A stretch of 64,000 bases of DNA from Cryptomeria japonica (lineage: Eukaryota; Streptophyta; Pinopsida; Cupressales; Cupressaceae), in NCBI RefSeq assembly GCF_030272615.1, contig NC_081413.1:719405867-719469866 (forward strand). Reading direction: 5' to 3'. Below are positions 11,440 through 22,709 of the stretch, in pieces; the stretch's first letter is position 1, and every line of letters begins with the position of its first letter. The position numbers and the translations under genes are program-made. A model generated the notes under the pieces. It saw only the letters and a list, made by a program, of their open reading frames with translations, was not told where the DNA came from and made no database searches.

Positions 11440-14400
11440 GGATTGCAGGTGAGCTTGGATTAACCATATTTGGTGAACAATAGTTGGTTCCGAATATTGC
11501 AGGTTTGGACTTTCCTACAGCCACTTATATATTGCATACTCTGTTGCCACAGGAAGTATCTTCTTCTCATTTTTCTGATATGAACTAGATTGATCTTACT
11601 ATCAAGATAGAAGTTGATTTGAATAAATGTTTGAATATCAATAGAGATCTTTCAGATACTCAAAAAGAGGCCCTTGTGGACTTGCTCAAATATCATACAA
11701 ATGCTTTTGCATGGGATTACAAGGATATGCATGGGATAGATCCAATAGTTTGAACCCACCGTATCTATATAAAAGAAGAGTGTTGCCCACTCAGACAACC
11801 TCAAAGAAGAACCAATCCTACCTTAAAAGATATAGTTAAAGAAGAATTGCAGAAGTCGTTAAAGGTCGGGTTTATCCATCCTATCTCTGATAGCCAATGG
11901 CTATCGCCTTTGGTTATAGTTCCTAGGAAAGGAGGAAAATGGAGGGTATGTGTTGATTATAGATCCATGAACTTAGCAACAAGCAAAGATCATTTTCCAT
12001 TACCATTTGTGGATCAAGTATTGGATTCTTTGGCTAGTAAAAGATAATTTTCATTCCTTGATGGATTAAGTGGTTACAATCAGATTTAGATAGCCCTAGA
12101 GGATCAAGAGAAGACAACATTTACTTGTCCTTGGGGTACATATGCATATTTTGTTCTTCCTTTTGGGTTGTATAATTCTCCAGCCACTTTTCAAAGAGCA
12201 GTGATCAGTATCTTTTCTGATATTTCTCAAGACATTATGGAAATCTATATGGATGACTTTACAACTTATGGTTCTGAATTTGAACAAGCATTAGGGAATC
12301 TAAAAAACGTTTTCCAATGATGTGAGGACTATAGTTTGTCATTAAATAGTGAGAAATGTTTCATCATAATGCAAGAAGGAATAGTCCTTGGTCATCATAT
12401 CTCCGTAAAAGGAATATAGGTTTATCCAGCAAAAATTGAAGTCATTTGGCATATCAATGCCCCTGTGAATCAAAAATATGTAAGAAAATTCCTTGGTCAT
12501 GCTGGATACTATAGAAGGTTTATCAAAGATTTCAGCAAAATTGCAAGTCCCTTATATTCACTGCTTACCAAGGATATAGAATTTAAATGGACCTCTGCAT
12601 GCAATGAAGCTATCTTAAAGCTTAAGCATGCCTTGACTCAAGCACTAGTTCTTAAAGGTCCAAATTGGTCTTTACCATTCCAAATCCATATAGATGCATT
12701 TGATTATGCAATAGGGGCAGTGTTAGGACAGAAAATTGACAAATTGAAAAATGCAATATATTATATTAGCAAGAACTTACAGGGACCTGAGTTAAATTAC
12801 ACAGTCACTGAAAAAGAAATGTTAGCTGTTATATATGCACTCAACAAATTCAGGCACTATATCACAGGATATCCCATATTTGTACATACAGATCATACTG
12901 CAATAAGATATCTCATGAATAAGCCTTTAATTACTGGTAGATGGGCTTGCTGGTTATTGTTGATGTAGGAATTTGATATCACAGTTGTTGATAAACCAGG
13001 GAAGTCTAATGTGGTTGCAGACTATCTTTCAAGACTTCAGTTACAAGAAGATTCTACAGTGATAGATGATACTTTTCCAGATGAACATTTATTTCTTATC
13101 CAAGATCATACTCCCTGGTATGATGATATTGCCAATTATTTAGCTGCTACTAAAATGTCAATTCATTTCTCTCCTAAGGAAAGAAGATTGTTAGTTGAAA
13201 AAAGTTTTAACTTCTCATAGATTGTTGATTGTTTGTTTTATGTTGGGCCTGACCAAGTCAAGAGAATATGTGTGAGAGAAGATGAAACATATGATATCCT
13301 ACATGCCTGTCATGATGAGCCATGTGGAGGACATTTTGCTACCAAAAGAACAACACTAAAAATACTAAATACAAGGTACTATTTGTGCACATTACACAAG
13401 GATGCAACACAGTATACACGAAAATGTGATAGATGCCAGCAAATGGGAATACCTACAAAATCTGATGAGATGCCATTATATCCACAAATATCAGTTGCAC
13501 CATTTGATAAGTGGGGATTAGATTTTGTTGGCCCAATTGATCCACCTTCTAATGGCAAATCCTATATTTTAGTATCTACAGACTATGTAACGAAATGGGT
13601 GGAATCTCATGCCATGACACATGCAAGAGATAATAAGGTGGCTGATTTTCTTTATGAAGAGATATTTACAAGATATGGAGTACCAAGGGAGATTGTCTTA
13701 GACCAAGGACCTCAATTTATTTCAACATTGATAGCAACTTTCGTCAATGAATACAATATAAGACACAGGAAATCTACTCCATATCATCCACAAGCTAATG
13801 GGTAGGTAGAAGTTAAAAATAGGGAGCTTGAGGCTATTCTTACTAAAACAATATCTGTTCATAAAAAGACTAGTCTCATAGGCTTTCAGAAGCAATTTGG
13901 GCATACAAAACAACTTGGAAAACACCAATTGGTTTTACACCTTTTGAGATGGTTTATGGAAAAGCAGCAATGATGCCTATTGAATTTGAGCATAAAACTC
14001 TGAGGACAACTTTGCAATTAAATATGACATTATCTGAAGCACAGAAAGAACATATTCAACAATTTAATGCTCTGGATGAATGGAGGAAAATAGTTGTCCA
14101 ATAGATAGAACTGATTCAAAATCAAAGAGCAAAGTGGCATGATAAGTATATCAAAGAGAAAAAGTTCAAAATAGGTGACTGGGCACTACTATATGATTCC
14201 AGATATAAAGATGTTATTGGGAAGTTGCAAACTAGGTGGCTAGGTCCATATGAGATAGAAGAAGTTTTCAATAATGGAGATGTTCATTTGACCATAATTG
14301 ATCCTGTTTGGTTTAAGCTTTTGGTGAATGGTCACCGACTGTGTCTGTATCATAAGCCAACCACTAAAGAGGAGTTCCTGCAACAATTTGACCAAAAGGA

Positions 14401-14551
14401 TGAAACAAAGGTTTTTGGAGCAACTATTGAGGTTCCTGCAGCAACTGACAAGGATCCTACAGCAATTGGTCAGCTTCCTGTTGCAATTGAGCAAAGTACT
14501 AAAGGTAAATTTCTTGCAGCCACTGTAGTGAACATGCTTGCCACTTCATAA
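11440..14551 (+). pseudogene. pol of gypsy element 2: reverse transcriptase, RNase H, integrase
   Basis: The frame containing 11580 is followed to about 13870, with stops at 11586, 11751, 12045, 12087, 12318, 12417, 12966, 13218 and 13803; then the frame shifts and continues to 14549. RT spans ~11850-12420, with the catalytic YMDD at 12246-12257. RNase H follows (HIDAFDYAIGAVLGQ, then TEKEMLAVIYAL). Integrase has an HHCC zinc finger (ending CDRCQ, ~13425), the first Asp in LDFVGP (~13520), the second in DQGPQF (~13705) and the Glu just after the 13803 stop. The C-terminal GPYEIEEVF...VNGHRL part is typical of Athila/Tat polymerases; there is no chromodomain. It would copy element RNA and insert the DNA; this copy cannot be translated intact. 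Most stops are TAG/TAA at Gln positions. Confidence 0.9.
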
Positions 14552-15040
14552 TTCTTCTCACATCATTTCACAATAAATATTTCCATATCTTATGGGAATA
14601 TTATTCTCCGTAAATAAAATTCCATCCACGTCATTCCATCCCACTTTCTTATTAGTCATTTCGCTATCATTTTCGTACAACTGTAGGTATGTACATATTG
14701 TGTTTTGTTTTAATTACACATTTATTATTTCATTATGATTATGCCTTTTTAAATCCGCTACACTCCTCGAAATCTCGTTAGATTGTGTGGACATGTGCTA
14801 GGTTAAGTTGGGGGGTGCTTTATGGTTTGGTCTCCAAAGTTATTGATTATCCATCCTTTTTGGTACTTATAATTGATTTCTTGCCATCATTGTTTAACAA
14901 GTTATTATTTCATGCAAGGAAATAATAAATTATGCCGCCATAATTGAGATATGTATGGAATTTTCAATCTAGAAAGTCTGTTGGATATTTTGGTCCTCTA
15001 TTTCTCAGTTGCAAAGTGTTCAATACTAGCAGAGTAAGAG
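14552..15040 (+). other. Spacer after pol with first polypurine-like tract
   Basis: AT-rich, no ORF. TTAAGTTGGGGGGTG at 14803-14817 looks like the polypurine tract expected at the end of a gypsy element, but another ORF and a second G tract follow, so this would be an internal one. Confidence 0.5.
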
Positions 15041-17452
15041 ATGGGTGGTGATCCAATCTGCCATGAGCCAACAATTCATGAGGTGTTATTGTAGGATGCT
15101 CTTTGTGAGCATTATCTTAGACACCATGGCTGGCCAGATTACTTCTTGAAAATCAGAGATTATAACAAAGAAATTGCTCTAGAATTTATGCATTCCTTCA
15201 ATGAAGGAGAAGCTACGGTTAAATGCTTAAGGGTTATTGCTATGGAGTAGCGAATAGCAGAAGTAACAGGGTTGGCACACGAAGGGGAACTATTTCTAGA
15301 ATCAAAAGACGCAAGGAGTGCCAGGGCAGATTTCACAATTGCCACAGATGGACCTCTAATGGTGGACAAGCAAGGAACTAGAAGGGTTTCCCTGCCAGCA
15401 GAGTGGCCTCAGGTTGCTTTGTATGTCATGAAATACATTACTTGTGAAGGGAGATATTCAAATCTACATTCACCGCATTTTAAATTACTTAGTCATTTAT
15501 AGCATGGTCAGAGGGTGAATGTCCCTAATTTTCTATACCACCTCATTTCTACAAGCGCTAAGGAGACATGGAAAAATGGAAATCGTTCTGTTAGCCATCA
15601 TAGATTGGTCAAATTTCTTGTAGAACGTTCCTTTAGAGACATTTCACAGATGGAATGAGAAGTATTTGATGATATATTGTAGTTTACAGTTGAAGATGGC
15701 CCTATTGAAGATGCTCCTATTGCAGAGAATCTGCCGGTTGAAGAAGAAAATGTTGTAGAACCCTCTTCCCCTGTAGTTGCTACAGAGGATGATTTGCTTG
15801 TTGCTGAAGGAGCTGTGGTTATTGTGGAGGAAGAGATGGCTGAAGAAAATGTGGAACAACCCTCTACTTCTCTTCAAAGAGAGTCACCAATTGCTAGGAG
15901 AAAATAGAAGGAGTTGGAAAGGAATGAAACAAATGAAGAACCCATGGCCCAGCTGCAAGCAACTCAAATTTCTCCTGCAGCCACTCCAAAAGTTTATGTG
16001 AGAAGAACATGAAGTAGGACCCAGAAGGCTCATCCAACAGGTGATCCAAAAGAGGTTATTGCAGTGGAAACATCAGAAGAAGGAAGCCTTGAAGATATTG
16101 AAATACAAGAAGAATGAAGCCTTGCAAATGCTGAAATCCAGGTAGAAGTTGATGAAGATAGATTGCCAAATATTTCTTTTGTGGTACAACAACTTGAGGA
16201 GGTTAATGAAGAAATTCCACAGCATCTTGAGGAAACCATTGGAGATATTTCACAACACCCTGAAGAAATAATTGAATAAATTCCAGAGCAGTTTGAAGAG
16301 ACTGCTGGAGACACTTGACATCAGTTTGAGGAAAATGATGGAGAGATTCCAACACAGATTGAGGAATTTATTGAAGAAATCCCATGGCCTAAGGTAACAC
16401 CTATTAGACCTCCTTCATCCCTAAGCAGATTATCTATTGCTTTAACATTTTATAGACAATGGGAAATAGAGAGGGCTAGATTGCAAAGGATTATTGATAA
16501 ACAATAAAAAGAAATAGAAAAGAGGGATAACAAAATTGAGGAATTAGAGGCTAAGGTTGAAATAATTGCTAGTATGGTCCCCGAATTGATGCAATGTAGG
16601 GCACCTCACGGGGTTTATTCTGTGCATTTGAAGGAGTGGTATTTGAATTTCAAATTGAACTGCATTGTCAGGGACCTTAGCCCCTCTTTAGAAACCCTTG
16701 GAGAATTATTGTATGCTTACCAAACCTCTCCACCGGCTGTGAAGAATTTGCTATGTGAATTTTATTTACATAACTATGTTGTACCCTTTGACAGTGAGTG
16801 GAACCCTTTATTATATATTGGGGATATCCATATCAAAGCTTTAATGTCATGGATCCAAAATGAGATCAACATGGGAGCACAAGCCAAAGCCTATAAATAT
16901 TTAGAGTTTGACTATTCATTGCCATTAAGGAAAGAATCAAAAGAACCAAGAGTTCTTTATTATGAATGGCATAAATTATTGGTAAGGGATGATGTTAGAA
17001 AACTAGTCCTTCCAATGAGAGAAGAAATATATCAAGCATATGAAAATTTAGTTTAGATTGACAGTGCAACTGCAATAGAGGGGTTAACTCAATGCTGGAA
17101 TAACTTACCAGATAAATTAAAGCAGGGGTAGCCTTATTCACTGCAAAATTTTCAAGCAGCTATGCAAAGAGCCCCTAGATATATATAGCTAGGTAGAGAG
17201 AAAACCAACAACTGACTACCACTGATCTTTCAACCTCCTATTCTCATGTGGCCGCTATTGGGATGTCAGCCTATAGTTTAGAACTATGATGCAATCATAG
17301 AAGAGTCAGCTAGGTGGTCCAGGCTGGAAAAAATGAAGGGATTTTATTGGAATTTGGCTTCAGGAGGGACAAGTCAGGGCACCAATGGTGATTTGAGAGT
17401 TAGTGCAAGAGGCAGAAATTTTTGTTTTGTTGTAGGATCAGCAAGCTCTTAA
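15041..17452 (+). pseudogene. Extra ORF downstream of pol (~803 codons), gypsy element 2
   Basis: A single frame from ATG 15041 to TAA 17450, with about fifteen stops, mostly at expected Gln codons. The first ~200 residues contain a YNKEIALEFMHSFNEGEATV segment followed by a VTGL motif and an EGRYSNLHSPHFKLLSHL segment, a pattern seen in plant retrotransposon-borne ORFs of unknown function. The middle (~15690-16400) is acidic and repetitive (EEI.E/PEEI repeats, Gln/Glu-rich); a coiled-coil-like segment lies at ~16440-16570; the last part (16574-17440) is globular-looking. Its position corresponds to the env-like ORF of Athila elements, but I see no signal peptide or membrane anchor. Function unknown. 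Confidence 0.7.
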
Positions 17453-17464
17453 ATTTGGGGGGCA
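17453..17464 (+). other. 3' polypurine tract of gypsy element 2
   Basis: ATTTGGGGGGCA lies between the end of the extra ORF and TGATAAGTTGAG, the likely LTR start. Confidence 0.6.
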
Positions 17465-18600
17465 TGATAAGTTGAGACTTTGTTATATTTTTGTTATCTT
17501 TTGGTTTGCATAGTAGTAGTGATGTATTGGAAGTTGACTATAAGTATTCCATATGTTAAGCTTGAACTTATTAAATCATGTTTTATCTTTGCCAGTCTAT
17601 TCCTGCAGCCATGCCATTTATTCCTGCAATCATGTGATTCATTCTTGTTGCCATGCAGATTATTTAGGGTAATATCATATGTGAATTAATAGATGTGTTA
17701 ATTAAATAAAATGCATAGGTATGTCCCTATATGTCATCTTTTTTGTAGTGCAGGTAATAAATGATGTCGTGGTGGATGTTTGCCTATTGTACTTGATGAA
17801 GGGAAGGATACGTAAGAGATATCTAAAGATCAAATTGTAGAGGACCTGAGCAAGTGCAAGGTACGACATAAGTGGAGCAATCAAGCGACACTACCAATGT
17901 CTAACTTTAGTGGGCATTGAATTTGCAAATACCACCATGACATGCAAAGACTGTGGTTCAGTTTAGATCCATGTTTCCTTCAACATAGCTCCAGTTATCT
18001 TCTTTATCGGTCAATCATCTGCCTCTTCTTCTGGGCGTGACTTGTGTGGTCTATTGTAGTTTTTTTTTTTTAATAATAAGCTCTTCTTCTTCTCAGAAGC
18101 TAGCCAAAAGGAAGAAGAATTGAGCAGAGGATTTTTGATAATCATTCTTGAGTTTTCCTTCAACTTATGTAATCACTTTCAGAAAGAAATGAATAAAGTT
18201 ATGTTATTCTAATATGTTAAGATCTTTTTTCGGGAAACCTGGTATCACTCATCCAAGGGGGCCCACTTGGTGAGTGATCCTGTGTGTTTGTTAAAATTAG
18301 TCTTATTTACTTAGCTACAGTAGAAGTTCTTGCATTGACTGTTCTTGCAACCACTGGAAACAGATCCACTGACTATTCATGCAACCAAGCTAGAGCAGAG
18401 TAATTTATGTTTATCCATATTGAATTTATCCAGCATTGCTTTTATGAATTTATTCAGAAATGTTCCTGTAGCCTTTCCATAGTTTCCATTCTTGTTTACC
18501 TTTTTCCGCATAATGTTAGTTGCTATAGAATAGCTATTGTAGGAACTTAGTGCATATATAGTGCAGACCCATTTCAAGTACTACGTCCCTGGGTTGACAA
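17465..18600 (+). repeat. 3' LTR of gypsy element 2 (right end approximate)
   Basis: Begins TGATAAG right after the G tract. It contains no ORF of note; AATAAA at ~18189 could serve as polyadenylation signal. The end is uncertain because the 5' LTR is outside the window; copia gag on the minus strand is recognisable from about 18650 rightwards. Confidence 0.5.
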
Positions 18601-18649
18601 TCAAATGAACACTAGCTATGGAAATAGTGACTTTACCAAAAGAATGTCC

Positions 18650-19365
18650 AAACCTCAGATTGAGACTTAAATTAGAGTTATTATTCTTATTGTTGGGGTG
18701 AACACTTTTGGTTACTGGATATAGACGCAGATGCTCTAAATGATGTTTCAGACTTTCCATGTGATTCTCTGAACTCACTCAACTAAAATGCAACAAGCTT
18801 TCCAACCAACACATCTCTTGTCACTGTACTCACACTTAGGATCTCATCAATAGCAGCAACCTTATGTTTATAAGTAGGAGGCAAAGATCTCAACACCTTG
18901 GAAACATTTTCATCTTCCTCAATGCTTCCACCAGCACATCTGATACCTAGGACAAGATCATTCACCTTATCCATAAAATAATGTATGTTCTCATCATCTC
19001 CCATCTTCAATGTCCCATATTTTCCTTTAAAACTATGCAACTTTTACCTGTTTGTCACCTTCATACTGAATCTCAAGATTCTCCCAAATCTCATGTGCAG
19101 TCTAAAGTTCCATAACATTTATCATTTTTGAATCAGTCTGGGCACTAAGAAATGCTTCCTTCACTCTAATGTTATATTATGCTTCCTGAACCTCATCCGA
19201 CGTAGATGGTCTATTCTAAGGATCAACATAGGGATTCTTTGTGATCTTCCAGTAATCTTCTCCAAGACATTTCAATTGCATCTCCATCTGGTTCTTCCAT
19301 ATAGTATAGTTACTTCCATCAAACCTCAGACTATCCTTCTTGAAAAGAATACCTTGAGCTTCCAT
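18650..19365 (-). pseudogene. copia gag fragment (UBN2-type), element 4
   Basis: Starts at the ATG complement 19363-19365, giving a LFKKDSLRFDGSNYTIWKNQ-type N-terminus, the usual copia Gag opening. It continues through a region at 19040-18783 with SFKGKYGTLKMGDDENIHYF and ALP-type LRSLPPTYKHK motifs of the UBN2/gag-polypeptide family. The frame changes near 19050 and there are stops, so it is not functional. It ends before the zinc knuckle. Confidence 0.8.
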
Positions 19366-19407
19366 CCCAGATCTTCTCAAGTGATTAAGCTTCTACTGGA
19401 GAATCTA

Positions 19408-19419
19408 GCTCTGATACCA
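19408..19419 (-). other. Primer binding site, element 4
   Basis: On the minus strand, TGGTATCAGAGC follows the LTR end after two bases. It is a perfect match to the complement of the initiator-Met tRNA 3' end. Confidence 0.85.
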
Positions 19420-19421
19420 AT

Positions 19422-20041
19422 TGTTAGTAGCAGCCAATAAGGAAGATTGAGAGGGGGGGTGAATCAGTCTTCACCAAAATATAAAACTTTAAACACAATA
19501 ATAGATCTACCAATTTATAGAAATATATAGATAATCAAATTAACAACACAACACACAACACCAAGATTTTGACGTGGAAAACCCGGTTAAGGGAAAAACC
19601 ACCGAGAACTTGCACAATGATCAATACAAACTACCAAAATAAATAGGACACAACTAGGAAACACCAGCAAGCACATTAGAATAATTTGGAATAGTTGCAC
19701 CAACACCATTTTTCAAATATTCATCAGTGAATGTTTAGAAGCCCAAGAATACAACCAATTAGCAACTGTCATGAAGAAAGATAACTTGTGAAGCACCAAA
19801 TCAAGAACCATCTAAAATAAAGATACACAAGACAAACCAAAATAATATCTCAAAGTCTCAACATAAGATCTAATCACACTAGAAGATACTAGAGGAAATA
19901 TCAACCTCTGCAATATAGTGATCAACAAAACAATACTACAAAACCGGATTAGAAAATCTTCCCAATCACACCAGAATAGATCACAGGAATATGTTGACAT
20001 CAATGACAACAACATATACTAGCAATAGTAATGACCAACCA
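19422..20041 (-). repeat. 5' LTR of copia element 4 (~620 bp)
   Basis: The plus-strand edges are TGTTAGTAG... and ...GACCAACCA. It carries the shared G-rich motif GAGGGGGGGTGAATCA near 19450-19466 and a segment ATGTTGACATCAATGACAACAACATA near the other edge that recurs in the LTR of element 8. Confidence 0.75.
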
Positions 20042-21173
20042 TATCCAACGCCTCTTCCCTCAGAATATTCTGAGCTCTAGCCCTCTCCACAACTTCCTTA
20101 GTCAATCCTATTTTCTCTGCAACCACCTCTACTTCCTTCCTAATTTTCCTCCTACTACCAACATCAATAAATTTTTTGTGCAAGGAAAGGTCCTTTTCCC
20201 TGAATGTACCAAATCTTTCTTCCTTTTCATCCACCAGTTGGCTCAACATGTGCTGAGCATAGGTATCAATGGTAACTACATAAACTTCATAGCCCATGGG
20301 AAGGATCCACAGAGTCCTTGGCTCAACAACTTCCATTAAACATTGATCTTTGTTAACCATGAAACAAATAGTTTGCTCATACTTCTCTACAATGGCATTA
20401 GGGATTATTTATTGGGCTTTCATAGAGGCCTAAAAGGTCTTGAAATAGACCCATAATATGGATATTCTCATTGTAGCATCACCAATTCCCATTATCCCTT
20501 CCTTTATTTTCATGGCCACCGGTTTGTCATAAGTCCATTGGACGTTGCCAACACTAGGAATCTCATTCATGAAGTACAAGGCCAAACAAACAATAAGAGT
20601 ACCAAACTTGTAGGTGTTCTTTTTTATCTTGTTTGATCTTCTTCAAGTTACTCAACAATTCATTCAAGAAAACTTCACACAGATCATGCCTCTTATCTTC
20701 CTTTGAAATTTGATATGTTGAATAAATTATAGTCTCGAAGACTAAATTTTGTCTGCTTGATTGATAGACTTTATAACCAACCACCATTGATGCAAATATG
20801 ACATCATGCTCCAAGATGTCACTGATAGTCATTGCTCTATTGTGAAACCAAGAATTGGTAGTGGCTATTAGAGTGTTATTTTTTACCTTTCTCAAACCAA
20901 GTACCTCACCGGTTGCACTTAGGCATGTGACAACTTGAATTGCCTACTTAGTGATCTTATAGGGCCTATCTAGCCACATTAACTCATTATGGACTCGGCT
21001 AAGGAGATGTATGCCTTGACATCCTTATTGTCAAGAACACTATAGGGTATCAAAGAAAATGCTCCTTCCAGATCATCTTTGATAGACTTGAAGGGGTGTT
21101 TCTTCAAAATAGGTCTAGCCCTATCCTTAATCTCAATAACCAACATGGTGGCAATTTTGGATGTTGATGCCAT
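20042..21173 (-). pseudogene. ORF2 N-terminal part, divergent copy (element 5)
   Basis: Minus frames at 21173-20979, 20895-20563 and 20360-20019 correspond in order to residues ~1-65, ~150-270 and ~330-440 of the ORF2 at 594-4124. Matching points include the N-terminal MASxS...P.LKK opening, the block around SNLKKIKQDKKE, and the RTLWILPMGYEVY / TIDTYAQ segment equivalent to VWVTEIEYEAD / VETYAKA. It is clearly more divergent than the other two copies, so it represents another subfamily. The C-terminal two thirds are missing. Confidence 0.7.
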
Positions 21174-21509
21174 TTTGAATCTAGGACTTAACGGATAGCT
21201 TCACGAAATAGATAAACACCTTTTGATTCAACTAGGCACAAGAAATCTCTTTCAGATTATTGCAAGCTTGATTTAGATCACCAAATCTCCTCTCTTCACT
21301 ACACTTCTCTTTTCTCTTGATGGCATTGTGAAAAATAAACCTTAGAAATGCCTTTTAACCTCTAAAAACCTAATTTTGTGTTGTAATAAATGTTTCAACT
21401 GGCTACCTTGATTTTCATGAAATTGCTTATCGAGGCCTCAAATCTCCATCAAATCTTCCTAATAACATGTGCATACATTATTTAAACCTTCTGTAACCTT
21501 TTGGAATCA

Positions 21510-21720
21510 ATTACAGATCACTAAAGAGGGGGTTCTAAAACTCCCACTAAGTTTGAAAAGCCCTAGTTATCAGATGAGGTTCCATCACCAGATTCAGGTG
21601 TGGAGCCATTCTGCACATTAGAATCTTCTTTCTTAACCCATATTTTCTTATGTTGATTTCTCATTTCATCTACTTTGGATTTTCCTTTCTCATCTGATTT
21701 GCCTTTGTTTACCAGATCAT
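21510..21720 (-). pseudogene. gag tail of element 5
   Basis: Lys/Ser/Asp-rich coding (NDLVNKGKSDEKGK...) that continues directly from the last knuckle encoded at 28290-28340; the two halves are separated by the insertion of element 6. Stops are present. Confidence 0.65.
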
Positions 21721-21725
21721 TATTC
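21721..21725. repeat. Target-site duplication TATTC (left) of element 6
   Basis: TATTC directly before the LTR start and again at 28285-28289 directly after the other LTR. Confidence 0.9.
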
Positions 21726-22499
21726 TGTTAGGATTGATGATAGTCCCAAAGATACTGAGAGGGGGGGGGTGAATCAGTATCTAACTGGTTTACAAAATAT
21801 TTAACCTTATTAAGTATTTTGCATTCCAAAATAGTGTACCGGTAAATAAGAATTAATGCAATAAACAATTATAATAATGAAAACATAGAAAACACACCAT
21901 AACACAAGATGTTTAATGAGGAAACCCGATGTGGGAAAAACCTTGTTGGGATTTGTGACCCACAATATTCACTCACTGGCCAATGAATAAATATTACTTA
22001 CAATGAGGGGCCTGCACATGCAGGAAGGCCAACTTCCTAGAGCTCACTGCTCAATCTACAAAATGGATTATGAAAATCCAATACAATGTACTGCTTTAAA
22101 TCAGCATCAACTATGCCAAGTTTAGTACAGGTTTAAGCTCATACTATAACCATAAACCTTATACAAAATCTTCCCTTATTATTCGCTCATTCCTATCTCA
22201 TCTCCTATTCCATCATGTATGTCATCTATATAAAAATGATTTACAATATCTCATACATATATGAGTCTATTACAATATTCCATGTCGGCTTTACAAAAAG
22301 ATATTTACAATTAAATACAATAAACAAAAGTTTATTCCTATCGGTTGGGGTGCTGGTATACATTGTTGCCTCTGTCGGTGAAGTGTCTACCGGTTTCAGT
22401 TCCTGCCAGTGTCTTTACCAGATGAATGTCGGGTGGTTGCCAGAAGGTTTCCATCAATGACAATACCATCATTTCTCACTAGAGTGTAGAATGCCAACA
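21726..22499 (-). repeat. 3' LTR of element 6 (774 bp)
   Basis: The plus-strand edges TGTTAGG...GCCAACA form the TG...CA ends. It aligns throughout with 27500-28284. Confidence 0.93.
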
Positions 22500-22517
22500 A
22501 TCTCCCCCTTTGGCATT
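22490..22517 (-). other. Polypurine tract in an 8-bp inverted repeat (element 6)
   Basis: AATGCCAA (22490-22497) and TTGGCATT (22510-22517) are perfect inverted arms. Between them, read on the minus strand, is the AGGGGGAGATTG tract that primes plus-strand synthesis. Further CCCCCT-type (minus-strand purine) tracts lie at 22591-22603 and 22641-22655. Confidence 0.8.
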
Positions 22518-22709
22518 GATGGCAACACTCATGAGAAAAATCCAAAAACTATTTCCAAAAAGGGAAGTCCAAAAATCTACCAAAAAGATGTGCTCCCCCT
22601 CAGAAGATGATCTCCTTTGAATAGCCATCTTTCTATGTCCACTACTCCCCCTTTGACATCAATGACAAAGGTTGTCGAAAATTATCAAACAAGTGCAAAA
22701 ATTTCACCT

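Larger units (their letters stand above)
5038..18600 (+). mobile_element. Athila-like Ty3/gypsy element, decayed, 5' part outside window (element 2)
   Basis: Order on the plus strand: gag C-terminus, protease, spacer, RT with YMDD, RNase H, integrase, spacer, extra ORF, polypurine tract, LTR. RT before integrase defines Ty3/gypsy order. The YMDDF motif, the absence of a chromodomain and an extra ORF after pol fit the Athila branch. Every frame carries many stops and pol has a frameshift, so the copy is old. Its left end is interrupted by element 1; the right LTR end is not sharply defined where it meets copia gag near 18600. Confidence 0.8.
18600..20041 (-). mobile_element. Truncated copia element: 5' LTR and gag (element 4)
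   Basis: Minus orientation: LTR 20041-19422, a perfect primer site, then gag until it is cut off near 18600 by the gypsy LTR. Gag is close in kind to that of element 8 (38597-42914). No pol remains. The right edge joins ORF2-type sequence of element 5, so it probably inserted there. Confidence 0.75.

Noticed and set aside
18377..18778. Minus ORFs 18577-18377 and 18778-18581 as genes
   Set aside because: The first lies in the gypsy LTR with no homology seen; the second is an out-of-frame reading of the copia gag tail.
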